From assembly GCF_039555335.1 (NCBI RefSeq), contig NC_092646.1, positions 31,936,880 to 32,000,879 on the forward strand: a stretch of 64,000 bases of DNA. Reading direction: 5' to 3'. The DNA is from Amphiura filiformis. Taxonomy: Eukaryota; Echinodermata; Ophiuroidea; Amphilepidida; Amphiuridae. Under the pieces are notes generated by a model. The model searched no databases, was not told the origin of the DNA, and saw only the letters and a list, made by a program, of their open reading frames with translations. Both the position numbers and the translations under genes were made by a program. This document shows, piece by piece, positions 21,735 to 32,427 of this stretch. Position 1 is the first letter of the stretch. Each line of letters starts with the position of its first letter.

Positions 21735-24350
21735 CCCGGTCCCCGCAATCTGTGCATCCGCGGGTATTCATGCTTGTCGGTGAACTTTAAAAACACCCCC
21801 TTTTGCATCTCATTTCGCGAAGTTTTTAGGGGAAAAACACCCCTTTTTTAGCGATTTCGCGAATTATTTGCCCTTCGACAATACCCCTATTTTCGCTAAA
21901 ACGCGAACGATATTTCTAATATACCCTTTTCTGGCAGAAACGCGTATAGTAGGGTTTTCATGTGAAAAAGTTTGCAACCCCCTACAAACACAAAGTTAGT
22001 GTCAAATGAAAGATAATGACAACAGAATCATCACACTTTTTAAATTTTTCGAATCGGATAAAATTTGACCAAGTTATGACCAAAACTTGCACGAAAAAAT
22101 GATAACGAAATGAGGACAATAGCTCCATAGGCCATGATGTACTGTATTTGGCCAAATATGGCCTAATTATAGCATTGGAATTACACATTTTCATTCACTA
22201 TTTTCTTATTTTACATCACATCAACTTGATTTTTTCAACATATTAAGTTTGTATTGAGGCAAATCTGAAATTGCGAAAAAATTTCAAAAATATTATTAAC
22301 GACTGGTCTTTTGTTGCCATGGAAACCAATCGAGTTTTAACCAAAATACGTAAAAATAACCCCAAAACATGATCCTCATTTTTAAGAACATCAGAATGTG
22401 TTAAATGATATATTTGTGTACTCAATCAATTTAATTTAAACTGAACATAGCCAAAATACATGATTTTAAACATACCTTTTCAATGGTTTCCAAGGTAACA
22501 GTTGATTGTCCCTAGCAACAAGGGAAAATAGCTTAATTTTTTTACCGCCATTTTGTTTGGTGTTTTTTTAAATAAATTTGCAGGGTGGTATTACAATGTT
22601 TAATATCATATATTAAATTAAGTAGCACATAATGTATGATAAATGACATTATGACATAAAAAAACACATATTTTACCTAGCAACAGGACAATTTACATAG
22701 CAACATAATATTCGTTCATAGCAACATAACACAGGATATTATTATACCAGAGCAACAGGTACTTTCAAACACAAATAATAGTTATCAAATAAATGGTAAT
22801 CTACACAACCACAGATATTGGATGTGACACAACAAAGCTGCTGAACATAGGTATATTATTGTAAAAAAATTAACATGACTTTCAATAATAATAATGTATA
22901 CAATTGTGGGACTCCATGTACCCCCCCCCCCAAATCCTCAAAAAAAAACATTATTTAAAAAAAAGTATAAAAAAGGGACTGGTAAAATAATAAAACAGTT
23001 TGGCTTTGTATCCAATTATTTTTCTTAAGCTTCGCCCATTCACCCGTTGTACCCCTGACTACTCCAGGGACCTTTATTTCCTTGAGGGCCTTTAATCCCT
23101 TGTCCTACCATAATGTACCCCCACCCCCCCCCATCAAAACTGTTGCATCTATTAGTTTTGCTTTACAAGCCCCTCACACACATTATAAACACCCATAAAT
23201 GACAATGGAACAGTCTAAAGTAGCATTGACTAACTGTATGAATGGGCTATACCATTATGCATTATAGGTACATATTTATATTGATGCTACAAGTACAGCA
23301 CTATAAATTGCACTCAAAACTTATCTTTTCCTCTGAAATAGTTAAAAAGTTATTCCTCTGAAATAGTTAAAAAGTTACACATTTACTTCAGATAAATGAT
23401 AATAATCCTTTATTTGCAGTTATAACTCAATTTTGGGGTTTTACTGGAAAGCTGCATAAACCCTCTGGTCAACTCAATTCAGCCCCGTCAACTCTGCAGG
23501 CACCACTAAGCCAGCACACGCCTACTTGCTCAGTGATGTGGCCTGTTGTGAAAAACCATGACATGTGCAGATACTTTTCCATTTCCAGGGGCTATTTTAT
23601 CACCTACAACCTCAAGATTTTAACCTGAGATACCTTAAACATTATACTTTAATATTCTAAATGTCTTTTAAGTCAAATGTGTTGTTTACATGCCCAAAAT
23701 ATTGTACCTACTTTTGGGGATTCTCAGCTTGGCTTGTGGATGTCCTACAAATTTCAGACAAACTCCAGGGTATAGCTTGCAGCCTCCACAATAAAATAAG
23801 AAGTCTCATTAACTGTCAATCAGCTCCAGTTGCCCTGGAAACGACCTACAGAGTGACTAGTTTCATTCTTTTGCAAAAAATTTGAGGTCAAGAATGACTT
23901 ATAAGGCCTTTTTCTAGTGAGCATTTGCCAAGTGGGCTGGACTGACTAGGTTTCATTCATAAGGCTGAGGCTTGTTTATACAGCAATATTTCTATAAAGT
24001 GATTACAGAAATCAATGGTAGACATTTTAAGGTTTACTAAAAGGTATAATATGCCTGAAAAAAACATTTTTTAAGGGAAAACACTTGTTTGAATCTGTGA
24101 GTTTTTGGAGGAAAGTGAGTGTTCTGTGTGTGTGGGTGTCTTCAGTTCGAGGTCGTCACACTGAAACCCCTACGTATAGGCTGCTCGATGAAAATACCCT
24201 TTTTTTCAATTTCGCGAACATGTGGTTTGAAAAAACACCCTTTTTTGTGTGTTTCGCGAATCGCGTTTTATTCATCTGAAAACACCCCTTATTTCGCGAA
24301 ATTTTCGACGAGCATGAATACCCACGGATGCACGGAGTGCGGGGACCGGG
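21735..24350. mobile_element. 2.6-kb inverted-repeat element of the CCCGG group, 8-bp duplication
   Basis: Exact 8-bp flanks ACATCACC lie at 21727-21734 and 24351-24358. Terminal inverted repeats of roughly 55 bp start CCCGGTCCCCGCAATC and end GAGTGCGGGGACCGGG. Internally next to the ends are AACACCCC and TTTCGCGAA words on both sides. The middle (about 22000-24050) is non-coding and includes poly-C (22919-22931). No transposase seen. The CCCGG ends and 8-bp duplication place it with the smaller elements at 1287, 5874, 35490 and 63405. Confidence 0.85.
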
Positions 24351-24429
24351 ACATCACCTTCTTGGAGGTCAGTGACAATATAGTATACTTCCAGGGTTAT
24401 ATGTGCAAGTGACATAGCATTTTGAATTT

Positions 24430-24545
24430 GTTATGTGACCTCCAGTTAACAGAGTATGAGTTTTTTTGTACCCAAATTGTCAAAGGTTATTCAATGAATA
24501 TACAAATATTGGGGTTCAAGAACTGTGCCCTGATGAGATTTGTTG
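24430..24545 (+). repeat. Dispersed repeat shared with 52200-52310
   Basis: Both places carry CAGAGTATGAG, TTTTTGTACCC, CAAAGGT, ATTCAATGAAT and AAGAACTGTGC in the same order. The second copy is inside the Mutator-like element at 52051-56268. Confidence 0.7.
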
Positions 24546-25199
24546 GCCGCAACGGAAGAACAAACCCAAACAATTATAATACCTAGCTGGGGTGTAAACC
24601 CGGAAGCTAGGTAAAAATATATTTTCTTAGAAGGGTGCACTATACCATACTAAATCCTTACGCATTTGGTGTAATCCTTGATAGTCAAGAAAAATATAGC
24701 GCCTATATCGGCGTCCCGAATCGAATTTGAGTGGCTCTTAATATCTTGGTTGTTTTAATAAAAACCTGAGACCATAATACCTAAGGTATTTAGGCTATGG
24801 TCTCAGATAAAAACGATAGAAAAACACATCTGTTCAGAAAATGTCCCGAATCGAATCATTCGAATGTGCATGGTTTAACTCTTGCTTCCAATTTGCACAC
24901 GATAGAATGTGAAGCTATCGGTTAGCAAATTCTTGGCTCGACTTCTCGAGCAAGTGTATGGATGACAGCTCGGAACAATATCATGGCCGGAACTGGTAAA
25001 GAGGCGTGGAGGCGCGAGTGTCGGCTGATGTGGCGCTGTTCAGGAGTTCGTCACAGTATCGCCTGAGTAGCCTATCTCTCAAGTTTATCTTACCTTGTCA
25101 CATAAAATCAAATTTAAATAAAAATCTAATCTTTGGTTCGATCAAAATATTAAAAATATTGTATACATGGGGTAGAAAAACAAACTTACTTTGTTGTAG
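24546..25199. other. Non-coding stretch with one strong hairpin
   Basis: Bases 24766-24806 form a palindrome with arms CTGAGACCATA and TATGGTCTCAG around CTAAGGTATTTAGG. No gene recognised, although a weak open frame runs 25006-25296. Confidence 0.5.
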
Positions 25200-25345
25200 T
25201 TGTATTTTTACGTGTATTTCAATGCGACGATTATTTAGTGGTGTGCGTCCCAAAGGGCTCGATCGGATTCTGGTTTCTGCTCGTCTTGTCTTATAACAAT
25301 TTGCGGCAATAACTTGCAAGAAATTCCGACCTCATCTTTTAACTT
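25200..25345. repeat. Diverged copy of the 36.1/56.9/59.8-kb module
   Basis: CACGTATTTCAATG-like sequence, then ATTATTTAGTGGTGTGCG, then ACTTGCAAGAAAT and CCATCTTTT-like words occur in the same order and spacing as at 36062-36240, 56893-57060 and 59798-59968. It is clearly more diverged than the other three and lies alone. Confidence 0.7.
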
Positions 25346-25412
25346 TCCAACTGAAAGGTTTGGTAATACTTCTAGGCCCGATGCAGGTAAAGTGATAATA
25401 AATTAACGTATA

Positions 25413-26792
25413 GGGTAATATAAAAGGTGGGACAGTGGGGTATAAAGTGGGACATTTTATTATATCGTCATTGCAGTAGGCCTACCCGGCCTAGCATACG
25501 ATACCGAATCTGCGAATCATCCTAATGACTTTAACATGAAAGGCAAACCTTATATACATGTAGTTAACACATTTGCTAGTCAGCCAAATTGGCCTAAACC
25601 GGGGCCCAAACACAATACATATTTACATAGAAATTTACAAGAAAAGATTTGTCAAGGAAACCTACATAAATCCACTTGACCCAAATATTTGATTTTTTTT
25701 TGTGATGAGATATTAATCGCACATGCAGTTCCACATAGAAAAGCTGCACCAGCGCACTATCATGAAACTATGCACTGGTTTTTTTTTTAATTGATGCATT
25801 AAATGTTGGCTGAAATATTTTAATGAAAGTCAACCTTTGACAAAATGTAACTTTGCTACGGAAAGTGCTATGACAAAACGGTTTTCAGTTTTGGCTTTCT
25901 TTACTCAAGGGGTTTAATTTGTTATTAAATATAAATAATGCAGTTTGATGACAAATTCAGTGAATTCAGCTTTCATTTCTATTTAATACCCAATTGCAAT
26001 TATGTATCATGTTTAATTTCACTGCTTAATAATATTGCAGTTTATTGGTATAGCTGCGGGAGATGCTTGAGACCAACACTACCTTGATGTGGCGGCCAAC
26101 TTTGAGGAATTATACTTATTTATTACCCCATCCACTTGTAGGTAGGTAGGTGGGACAGTGGTTCTTGAAATTCAATTTTGATACAAAAATAACAAAATTA
26201 CTAAGTTACTTTTAAATTGCATATATTAAATACCGCCAACAAGCTCAAAAATAATTTTAATACTGAACAAGCCTATTGAATGACTTTGATTATTGATTTT
26301 GTGGCTGAAAATCACAAATTGTGGGTTTTTTGGGTTTTTTCACTAAAAACAAAAAAAAAAATCTGCCTCATGTATTCAGATGAAATTAATAAATATAATG
26401 ATAGTATAGCTATTGTTTGGTATAATTTATATGTTTACAATGGTGCCCAAGTGCTCCAATATAAATGTGCATTTAATACTGTAAAATATGTTCTTTTAAT
26501 GTAATATTATATCATAAATATATGTGTCGAATTTACCCCTATCCCAGAATGTGTCCCACTTATCCCAAATTATTGGGGTAAGTGGGACAGTTGAGTCATT
26601 TTATAAATTTTGGTCCCGCCCTTCTTTACTGAATTAGAGTATCGTCCCAAAACTAACACCAGACATTGTCCTAGGATAATAAAAACACAAGTCCAATCTT
26701 TACTCACTTACATGAGTTTTATCCCCGGGGTTTTTATCCGGGAGTTTTATATCCAATAATATCAAAAGTGTCCCACTTACCCCATCTTTCCC
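25413..26792. mobile_element. Possible 1.4-kb TA-flanked element with GGGACA-rich ends
   Basis: The left end reads TAGGGTAATATAAAAGGTGG with GTGGGACA twice. The right end, in inverse, reads TAGGGAAAGATGGGGTAAGT then GGGACA. TA lies at both edges. An internal inverted pair at about 26550-26592 (GTCCCACTTATCCC, then GGGGTAAGTGGGAC) suggests a composite. No coding capacity recognised. Confidence 0.5.
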
Positions 26793-27375
26793 TAATCAGT
26801 ACAGTGCAGTGTGGTCTGGATGATCATGGATCAAATTTCACAGAGAGATGCACATGTGTCATTAGAACGTATACAATGCCTCATTTCAAATATTGAGTTT
26901 TAGTTTTGGTTTTGGTCACGTGGTTTCCTATTGTCCTGCCTAACCACTTGAATCACAAGATATCGAACTCATTGTTTCTACCTTTTGTTTAAAACTAAAC
27001 ATTTGTGACAGGTAGTTTCGGTTTTGGTTTCAGTTTCTTATAAGTGGTGTGACGAATAAAATTACAGGATTTTCGAGTTACCTGATCCAAGTATACAAAA
27101 GAAATGTTTAAATTTCGCAGTGCAATATTCACGAGCAGAGAAATCGAACAAAGCAGTCTACATTTGAAAGCATTGATTTAGTTTGAAAGCATTGACTTGA
27201 GACTACGAATTAGAAAATCGAAATATTTCCACAGACATTACAATAGCCACTTGACAGATTATGACTTCATTGATATAAACACTATTATACAGAACTCTAT
27301 TTATGTGCATGTCGCATGACGGAAGATCAATATCATAGAAAGCTGGTTTAAACTAACTTTTATTCAATTTATTTA
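26793..27375. other. Non-coding stretch, no gene seen
   Basis: AT-rich; nothing recognisable. Confidence 0.4.
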
Positions 27376-27640
27376 TTGGAGAATAGAGAGAGAGAGAGAG
27401 AGATAGAAGAGATCACCAGGGAAAGAGGGTATGTGTGTGTGTGTGAGGGGGGAGGGGGTAAGGGTAAGGGAGAAAGAGAAACAGAGGGGAGAGAGCATTG
27501 GAAGTGGGAAGGGAAGGAGGGGGAGGGGGGGGCTCAAGAGTGGAGTGGAATAATAGGGAAGAGTCGATATCGAGTGTGGGGAGGGGGAGGGAGGAGGTTA
27601 TATATAGGTGGCGGAGGGAACATAGGTAAGAGGTATGGGT
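27376..27640. repeat. Purine-rich low-complexity tract
   Basis: Runs of GA and GT dinucleotides followed by long G/A-only sequence. A 158-codon open frame from 27376 translates mostly to E, R and G and is a product of base composition. Confidence 0.8.
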
Positions 27641-28049
27641 TGTGCTTTCCGGGGAATAATCTAATTCATAATCAAATCATCTACATCATCATGCATCGTT
27701 TATATTTCAGACAAATAAACAAAACACCCCCCACCCCTCAATATATGCACATGATTTCTACATGTAGGCCTAGGTCTCGTATATATCCATCCTTTATGTC
27801 TCAACGATGTCTATGCATAACTTATCAAACGAATCTCGGAACTTGGGTGTAATTTTATGGTGTCATGGAAGTGTGTGCCACCTACGGCAAAAGTCGCCCG
27901 CGTTGATAGATATCGATAATGAAAATGTTAGCACAATAGGCTATTATATACGTATGGTTATAGGCCATTATACTTTTGATTATATATACCCTCTTGTGTC
28001 CTCCCAGCACAATAGTGTTATGATTGCATACCAGTTCATCTCCACATTT
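27641..28049. other. Non-coding stretch, no gene seen
   Basis: Includes one TAGGCCTA site (27765-27772). No recognisable gene. Confidence 0.4.
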
Positions 28050-28109
28050 TAATCCCTTGATTTTTGGTTTCTGAACAATAGAGAAACCAAAACTATATAT
28101 TTGAAATGA

Positions 28110-28827
28110 GGGACTATCACCCCGGGACTATCACCCACACCATGAGCACTTTGAATGGTAGCTATACGTATTCTTACTGTATACAGAGTGAAATAGAATT
28201 TTAGAAATAAATCTAATACTGAAACTTTACAACTTTGCGTCTGGTACCACCAAACTTCATCAAGGAACTGAGAGAAAGTTCCAGTATTATATTTATTTCT
28301 AACTCTGTTAAAACTACTGAATGACAATGAACATTCACTCACAAAGAGAAGTTATTTATAGGACCATCAGAAAGACCTTAGGGTACTCCACACTCCCGTT
28401 GATGTAGCTTTGCCAATGGCATATAAAAAAAAGACTGATAGGAGAATGACAGCGACGGGTGAAAGAAGGTTGAAAGAATTGGTGAAAATAGTGTCGGAAA
28501 ACCAACACAAGACGTGCATCTCTGCCCGCCTCCCTAGGTTTTGGTATTAATTGTTTAAAACTTAACCTTTTTAATATGTCTAATGGGCTTCCATTTCAAC
28601 AAGTTATAATTTCAGGATATGGTATTCTTTATCTTTCAGATTCTGTGCTTATTTAGTCAGTGTGCAGTACAATTCTATCATCACCCCCAGGATACAGTTG
28701 GGTACCAACCTTGATTTCTCTTGTACCGGGCTCTTGTACGATTCTTAATTGAAGACATCTGGGAAATAACTGACTTGGACCATGCTGAATATAGAATGCT
28801 ATTAATTAAAATCTACCACAAGATACA
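28110..28827 (+). other. Shared upstream segment of zinc-finger copy 1
   Basis: Pieces of this segment recur before the copies at 32428, 39812 and 41938. They include GAATGGTAGCTATA-like sequence, CTAGGTTTTGGTATTAAT and a likely splice acceptor TTCTTTATCTTTCAG ending at 28639. Bases 28353-28404 read on the minus strand as GVP, stop, GLSDGP, a fossil of the reverse-transcriptase motif GVPQGSxxGP also seen at 32173-32206. A hairpin with arms TAGAAATAAAT and ATTTATTTCTA (about 28202-28302) interrupts this copy only. Inference: intron plus start of the exon that carries the zinc-finger frame. Confidence 0.55.
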
Positions 28828-29781
28828 ATGCTGAACACATTAAAAATGAATGTAAGACTTTTAAAACCATTTATTTGTAGATTTTGTAAAATCTACTTCT
28901 ATTCTTTGAATAGGTTGAAAGGTCACGTTTACAGACATATGATCAAATATGTTAGAGCTACTAGAAACAAAGAGACCAGAGAGACACGTCGGTGTAAATA
29001 TCCTCAGAAATCTGTCAATCTAAAAGGACACACATACACCAAAACTCACACAAAAGAGAAGCCTTATCAGTGCGAGTATTGTCAGAAATGCTTTACATAT
29101 CCTAGTAATCTCAGAATACACATCCTATTTCACATCAGAATTCACACCAAAGAGAAACCCTATCAGTGTGAGTATTGTCAGAAATGCTTTGCCCAAAATA
29201 GTGATCTCAAAAGACACATCAGAACTCACACTAAAGAAAAACCTTATCGGTGTGAATATTGTCAAAACCGGTTTTCACAGTCTAATGTTCTTAAATACCA
29301 CATCAGATTTCACTGTAAAAAAACACAAACTCACACTAAAGAGAAACCCTATCAGTGTGAGTATTGTGGGATTTTTTTTGCAGAATCTGCAAAACTTAAA
29401 CGACACATCCTAATTCACACCAAAGAGAAACGATTTCGATGTGAGTATTGCCAAACATGCTTTGCACGAAGTGGTGATCTCAGAAGACACATCAGAACTC
29501 ACACTAAAGAAAAACCTTATCAGTGTCAGCATTGTCAAAAATGTTTTGCACAATCTAGTACTCTTAAATACCACATTAAGACTCACACTGACAAAACTCA
29601 CATTGATGAGAAACACTATCAGTGTGAGTATTGTCAGAAACGGTTTGCAGTCTCTGGGGAACTCAAACGGCACATCTTTACTCACACCAAAGAAAAACCA
29701 TTTCGATGTGAGTATTGTAAGAAATGCTTTTCACAAAATGGTAATCTCAAAAGACACATGAGAACTCACACCAAAGAGTAA
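28828..29781 (+). CDS. C2H2 zinc-finger protein, copy 1 (9 fingers)
   Basis: 317 residues. An N-terminal module MNVRLLKPFICRFCKIYFYS with a CxxC...H...H finger is shared with the other copies. After a spacer with a lost finger (YPQKSVNLKGH), eight C2H2 fingers of [10 protein letters not shown] type are joined by TKEKPY linkers. Known: arrays of this kind bind DNA, and such proteins are usually nuclear regulators. No KRAB, BTB, ZAD or SET domain is visible. Met 28828 has an alternative at 28849, where the shared module begins. The stop is a lysine codon changed to TAA inside a linker (TKE then stop), and finger remnants continue downstream, so this protein is probably C-terminally truncated. 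The finger block at 29250-29520 is almost the same as 41062-41332 of copy 3. Confidence 0.75.
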   Translation: MLNTLKMNVRLLKPFICRFCKIYFYSLNRLKGHVYRHMIKYVRATRNKETRETRRCKYPQKSVNLKGHTYTKTHTKEKPYQCEYCQKCFTYPSNLRIHILFHIRIHTKEKPYQCEYCQKCFAQNSDLKRHIRTHTKEKPYRCEYCQNRFSQSNVLKYHIRFHCKKTQTHTKEKPYQCEYCGIFFAESAKLKRHILIHTKEKRFRCEYCQTCFARSGDLRRHIRTHTKEKPYQCQHCQKCFAQSSTLKYHIKTHTDKTHIDEKHYQCEYCQKRFAVSGELKRHIFTHTKEKPFRCEYCKKCFSQNGNLKRHMRTHTKE

Positions 29782-30416
29782 CCTTAACAGTGCAGTATTG
29801 TCAGAAATGCTTCACACTTCCTGGGTGTCTCACTCACTAAAAACACTGATCACTATCAGTGAGTATAAGCCCAATCGCCATTCTAACTTCCGGTTTTTGA
29901 GAGCAGTTTTGGGACACTTTGACCTCTGACATATCGGGAAAATTTACGTAATTATTATTAATTTTCTTAATATTGTCATAATGTTGATCATTAAAAATAC
30001 TTATAATTAATTTTTAAAGTAATGTAATTTTTTATATTTGTTTTAATTATTGTAAAACATTAAAAGATTATATTTTGTACGTACAAAAACCCAATATTTC
30101 TGAATTTTCTGAGAGGTCAAAGGGAAAAGTGTCCCAAAACTGCAAAAACTGTCCTACAATGCATTGCAAGCGTCCAATGCCGATTTGGCTTATTGTCAAA
30201 AATGTTTAATACACAATCTAGTACTTTCAAAGATCACATCAGAACTCACACAAAAGAGAAACACTCAAACTGTTTCTCTGATTCTGGTACTCTCATAGAC
30301 CATATTAGATACTAAAGAGTATAACCCTATCAGTATGAGTACTAGTATTGTCAGAAATGTCTTGCCTACTCTTGTTTTCTTAAAGAATGCATCAAAACTC
30401 ACAGCAAAATCTGATT
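29782..30416 (+). pseudogene. Decayed downstream fingers of copy 1, split by a transposon
   Basis: After the stop, CAGTATTGTCAGAAATGCTT (about 29794) and, beyond an insertion, GTCAAAAATGTTTAATACAC (30194), GATCACATCAGAACTCACAC and AGTATTGTCAGAAATGTCTT (about 30343) are finger remnants with stops and shifts. They show that copy 1 once carried at least three or four more fingers. Confidence 0.8.
29868..30190. mobile_element. TA-inserted MITE (mariner-like), 323 bp, inside the finger pseudogene
   Basis: Ends are AGCCCAATCGCCATT and, in inverse, AGCCAAATCGGCATTGG. The arms continue through GTTTTGGGACACTTTGACCT on both sides. It interrupts the finger word GAGTATTGTC so that TA is repeated on both sides (29864-29865 and 30191-30192). 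A second copy is at 55318-55622. No coding capacity. Confidence 0.85.
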
Positions 30417-30538
30417 AGTGCGCAATTACCATTGATGTATTGGTACAACAATTTTTAACTCAAAATGGCGTGTTTTTCTGTCGCGGTGTCCACTGTTGCC
30501 ATAACGGCGGCCATATTGGATTTTTACATGTTTAGTTA

Positions 30539-30746
30539 GGGACCGTTCACAAACACTTGTTGGGGGGCCTGATGCAAAAATATTTCATTGCGAAATATTT
30601 CGGGTCCCTCCTCAAAAAATTTCAGGCCCTCCACTTTTTGACATGAAAATTATGGGTCAACCCCATAGAAAAGCATGTAAACTCAATTTTCCCAGGAAAA
30701 TTATTTTGGGGTCAGGCCCCCCTAACAAGTGTTTGTGAACGGTCCC
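30539..30746. mobile_element. PIF/Harbinger-like foldback MITE, TTA duplication (copy 1)
   Basis: Terminal repeats GGGACCGTTCACAAACACTT and its inverse. The 3-bp flank TTA is repeated (30536-30538, 30747-30749). The arms continue into GGGGCCTGATGCA. Other copies: 34770, 58301 and 60940. Non-coding. Confidence 0.85.
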
Positions 30747-30749
30747 TTA

Positions 30750-32103
30750 TTCCATTTTATTTTGGAATAACTATAAACAAAAAATTAGCATGAAACCACC
30801 TGTAGTGAGTTGACAGTACAGAGCAATTTGTTTCACAATTTTTCTGGCATTATGTTTTTTTAATGTTTTTGAATCATGTTTTACCGGAAAAAAAATTTAG
30901 GCCGCTAATTTTGTATGAAAAAAACCATGATTTTGTCAAAATTCGAGCAGAATTTCAAGGAAAGGGCTATGTACTGCCCTAAATCTAAATCTAAATTAAA
31001 AATACATCTTCCTGACAAGTATTAAATCATTTGGTAGAAATAATGAGTCCGTTAGGGGCTGTACAATAATTATGAGCCCCCGGGTGGAAAATTTTCAAAT
31101 AAGTGCTCACCAAAATTTGCTCGCCCTCCCTCTCGGCCCGCCAAAACATCTTTGCCCCCCTTGCATATTTTAACATTATTAAACTGCAGTGTTTTCCAAA
31201 GCCTTTTTAGAGCGTGTTATTTAAAAGGTGCCCGTAAAATTTGAAGATCAAAGATTAAACTTGTCCGATTGGGCTTAAACTTGGTGGTGGGATCCTTGAT
31301 ATGAGAGGAGGTCAAATTCGAGTTATCCGACCTTAAACTTGGCATAATTCATACGAAAGATCGAGAAAAATACGAGGAGTGTTATAAACTGCATTTATCG
31401 AGGTCAAAGGTCAAAGATCAATTTTAAACTTGGTGATTGGAATCATTCGAGGTATAATGTCATAGGGGCAAATGTCACAGCATTCCAGATTGGGCATAAA
31501 CTTGGTAAACTAAGCAAACTGAAATTGAAATAAATAACAAATGTGACCATCCACCACGAAGTGAGTGGTAGTAAAGTCGGCTCTAGATGATTTTCTGTTT
31601 ATTGCAGATTTGGAAAGAATGCACTTTCAGCTTTAAAATGACACCTCAACCAGCTTCATCGGACATCTGGAATTGAAGTTATGGTTCATCAAATGTCAAA
31701 TTCCTAATATATTTTACATAGAAATGGAAAATGCCGACTTTACGACCAGTTCGTGGTGGATGGGCACACATGTTCCACGAAGGTGTGCTGTCATGTATAC
31801 GGGCATATGGTCATGTATTCGATAGTATTAAGGATTATAAAATGAGTTTGACCTCGAATGCACCATTCTTGAGTTATTATACCCAAAAGATGAAGGTCAA
31901 ATATTTGGTCAATATAGGGGGTCAAAAATGTGGGGGATATGCAATAATTATGAACCCGGAGGGAGGGTAAATTGGGGGAAGGGACGCACCATATAGATAT
32001 CAAGGGGGGTGCTTGGGAGTTTTTGTCACGCCGTATGAGCAAAAAAAATTGCTCCACCTCAGACCAAAAAAAAATTGCTCCACCTCGGACCAGAAAAACC
32101 CAT
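30750..32103. other. Non-coding stretch with a GGGGCTGTACAATAATTATG terminus
   Basis: At 31052-31090 a TTA plus GGGGCTGTACAATAATTATG resembles the ends of the element at 36675-37151. Inverted versions lie at 34600-34630, 39455-39486 and 50632-50665, but no matching 3-bp duplication pairs them. Bases 31240-31500 hold loose repeats of AACTTGG. No gene seen. Confidence 0.5.
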
Positions 32104-32427
32104 ATCACCAACACCATTCAGCACTCTGAATGGTAGCTGTATGTCCTGTATACATCTAAAGAGAAATGAGTTGGTCCAACTATAGAACCTTGGGGCACTC
32201 CACTGGATGTTTCTTTGATGTAAACCTCATGTCTAAATGGGCCTTTATGAATTCCATACAGACAAGTTAGTTAATTATGATCAAAATGTTATTCTTTATC
32301 TTTCAGATGCTGTGATTATTTGTCAATCTCCAGTATAATTCTACAATCACGAGTCGCGACCTGGATATAGTTAGGTGCCAACTCTGATTTTCCTATCCGA
32401 TTCTTTACTGGAGATACCTTTAATGAA
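32104..32427 (+). other. Shared upstream segment of zinc-finger copy 2, with a reverse-transcriptase fossil
   Basis: The minus strand at 32140-32206 reads SGVPQGSIVGPTHFSLDVYR, the conserved RT palm motif region, and nothing else of a retrotransposon follows. The same fossil precedes copy 1, so it predates the duplication. The likely splice acceptor TTCTTTATCTTTCAG ends at 32306. Confidence 0.6.

Noticed and set aside
21465-23135. Poly-G (21465-21478) and poly-C (22919-22931, 23113-23131) runs as G-quadruplex regulators
   Set aside because: Homopolymer runs in repeat-rich sequence with no nearby gene start; no basis for a regulatory claim.
27376-27852. 158-codon open frame
   Set aside because: The first two thirds translate a purine tract (E, R, G); low complexity.
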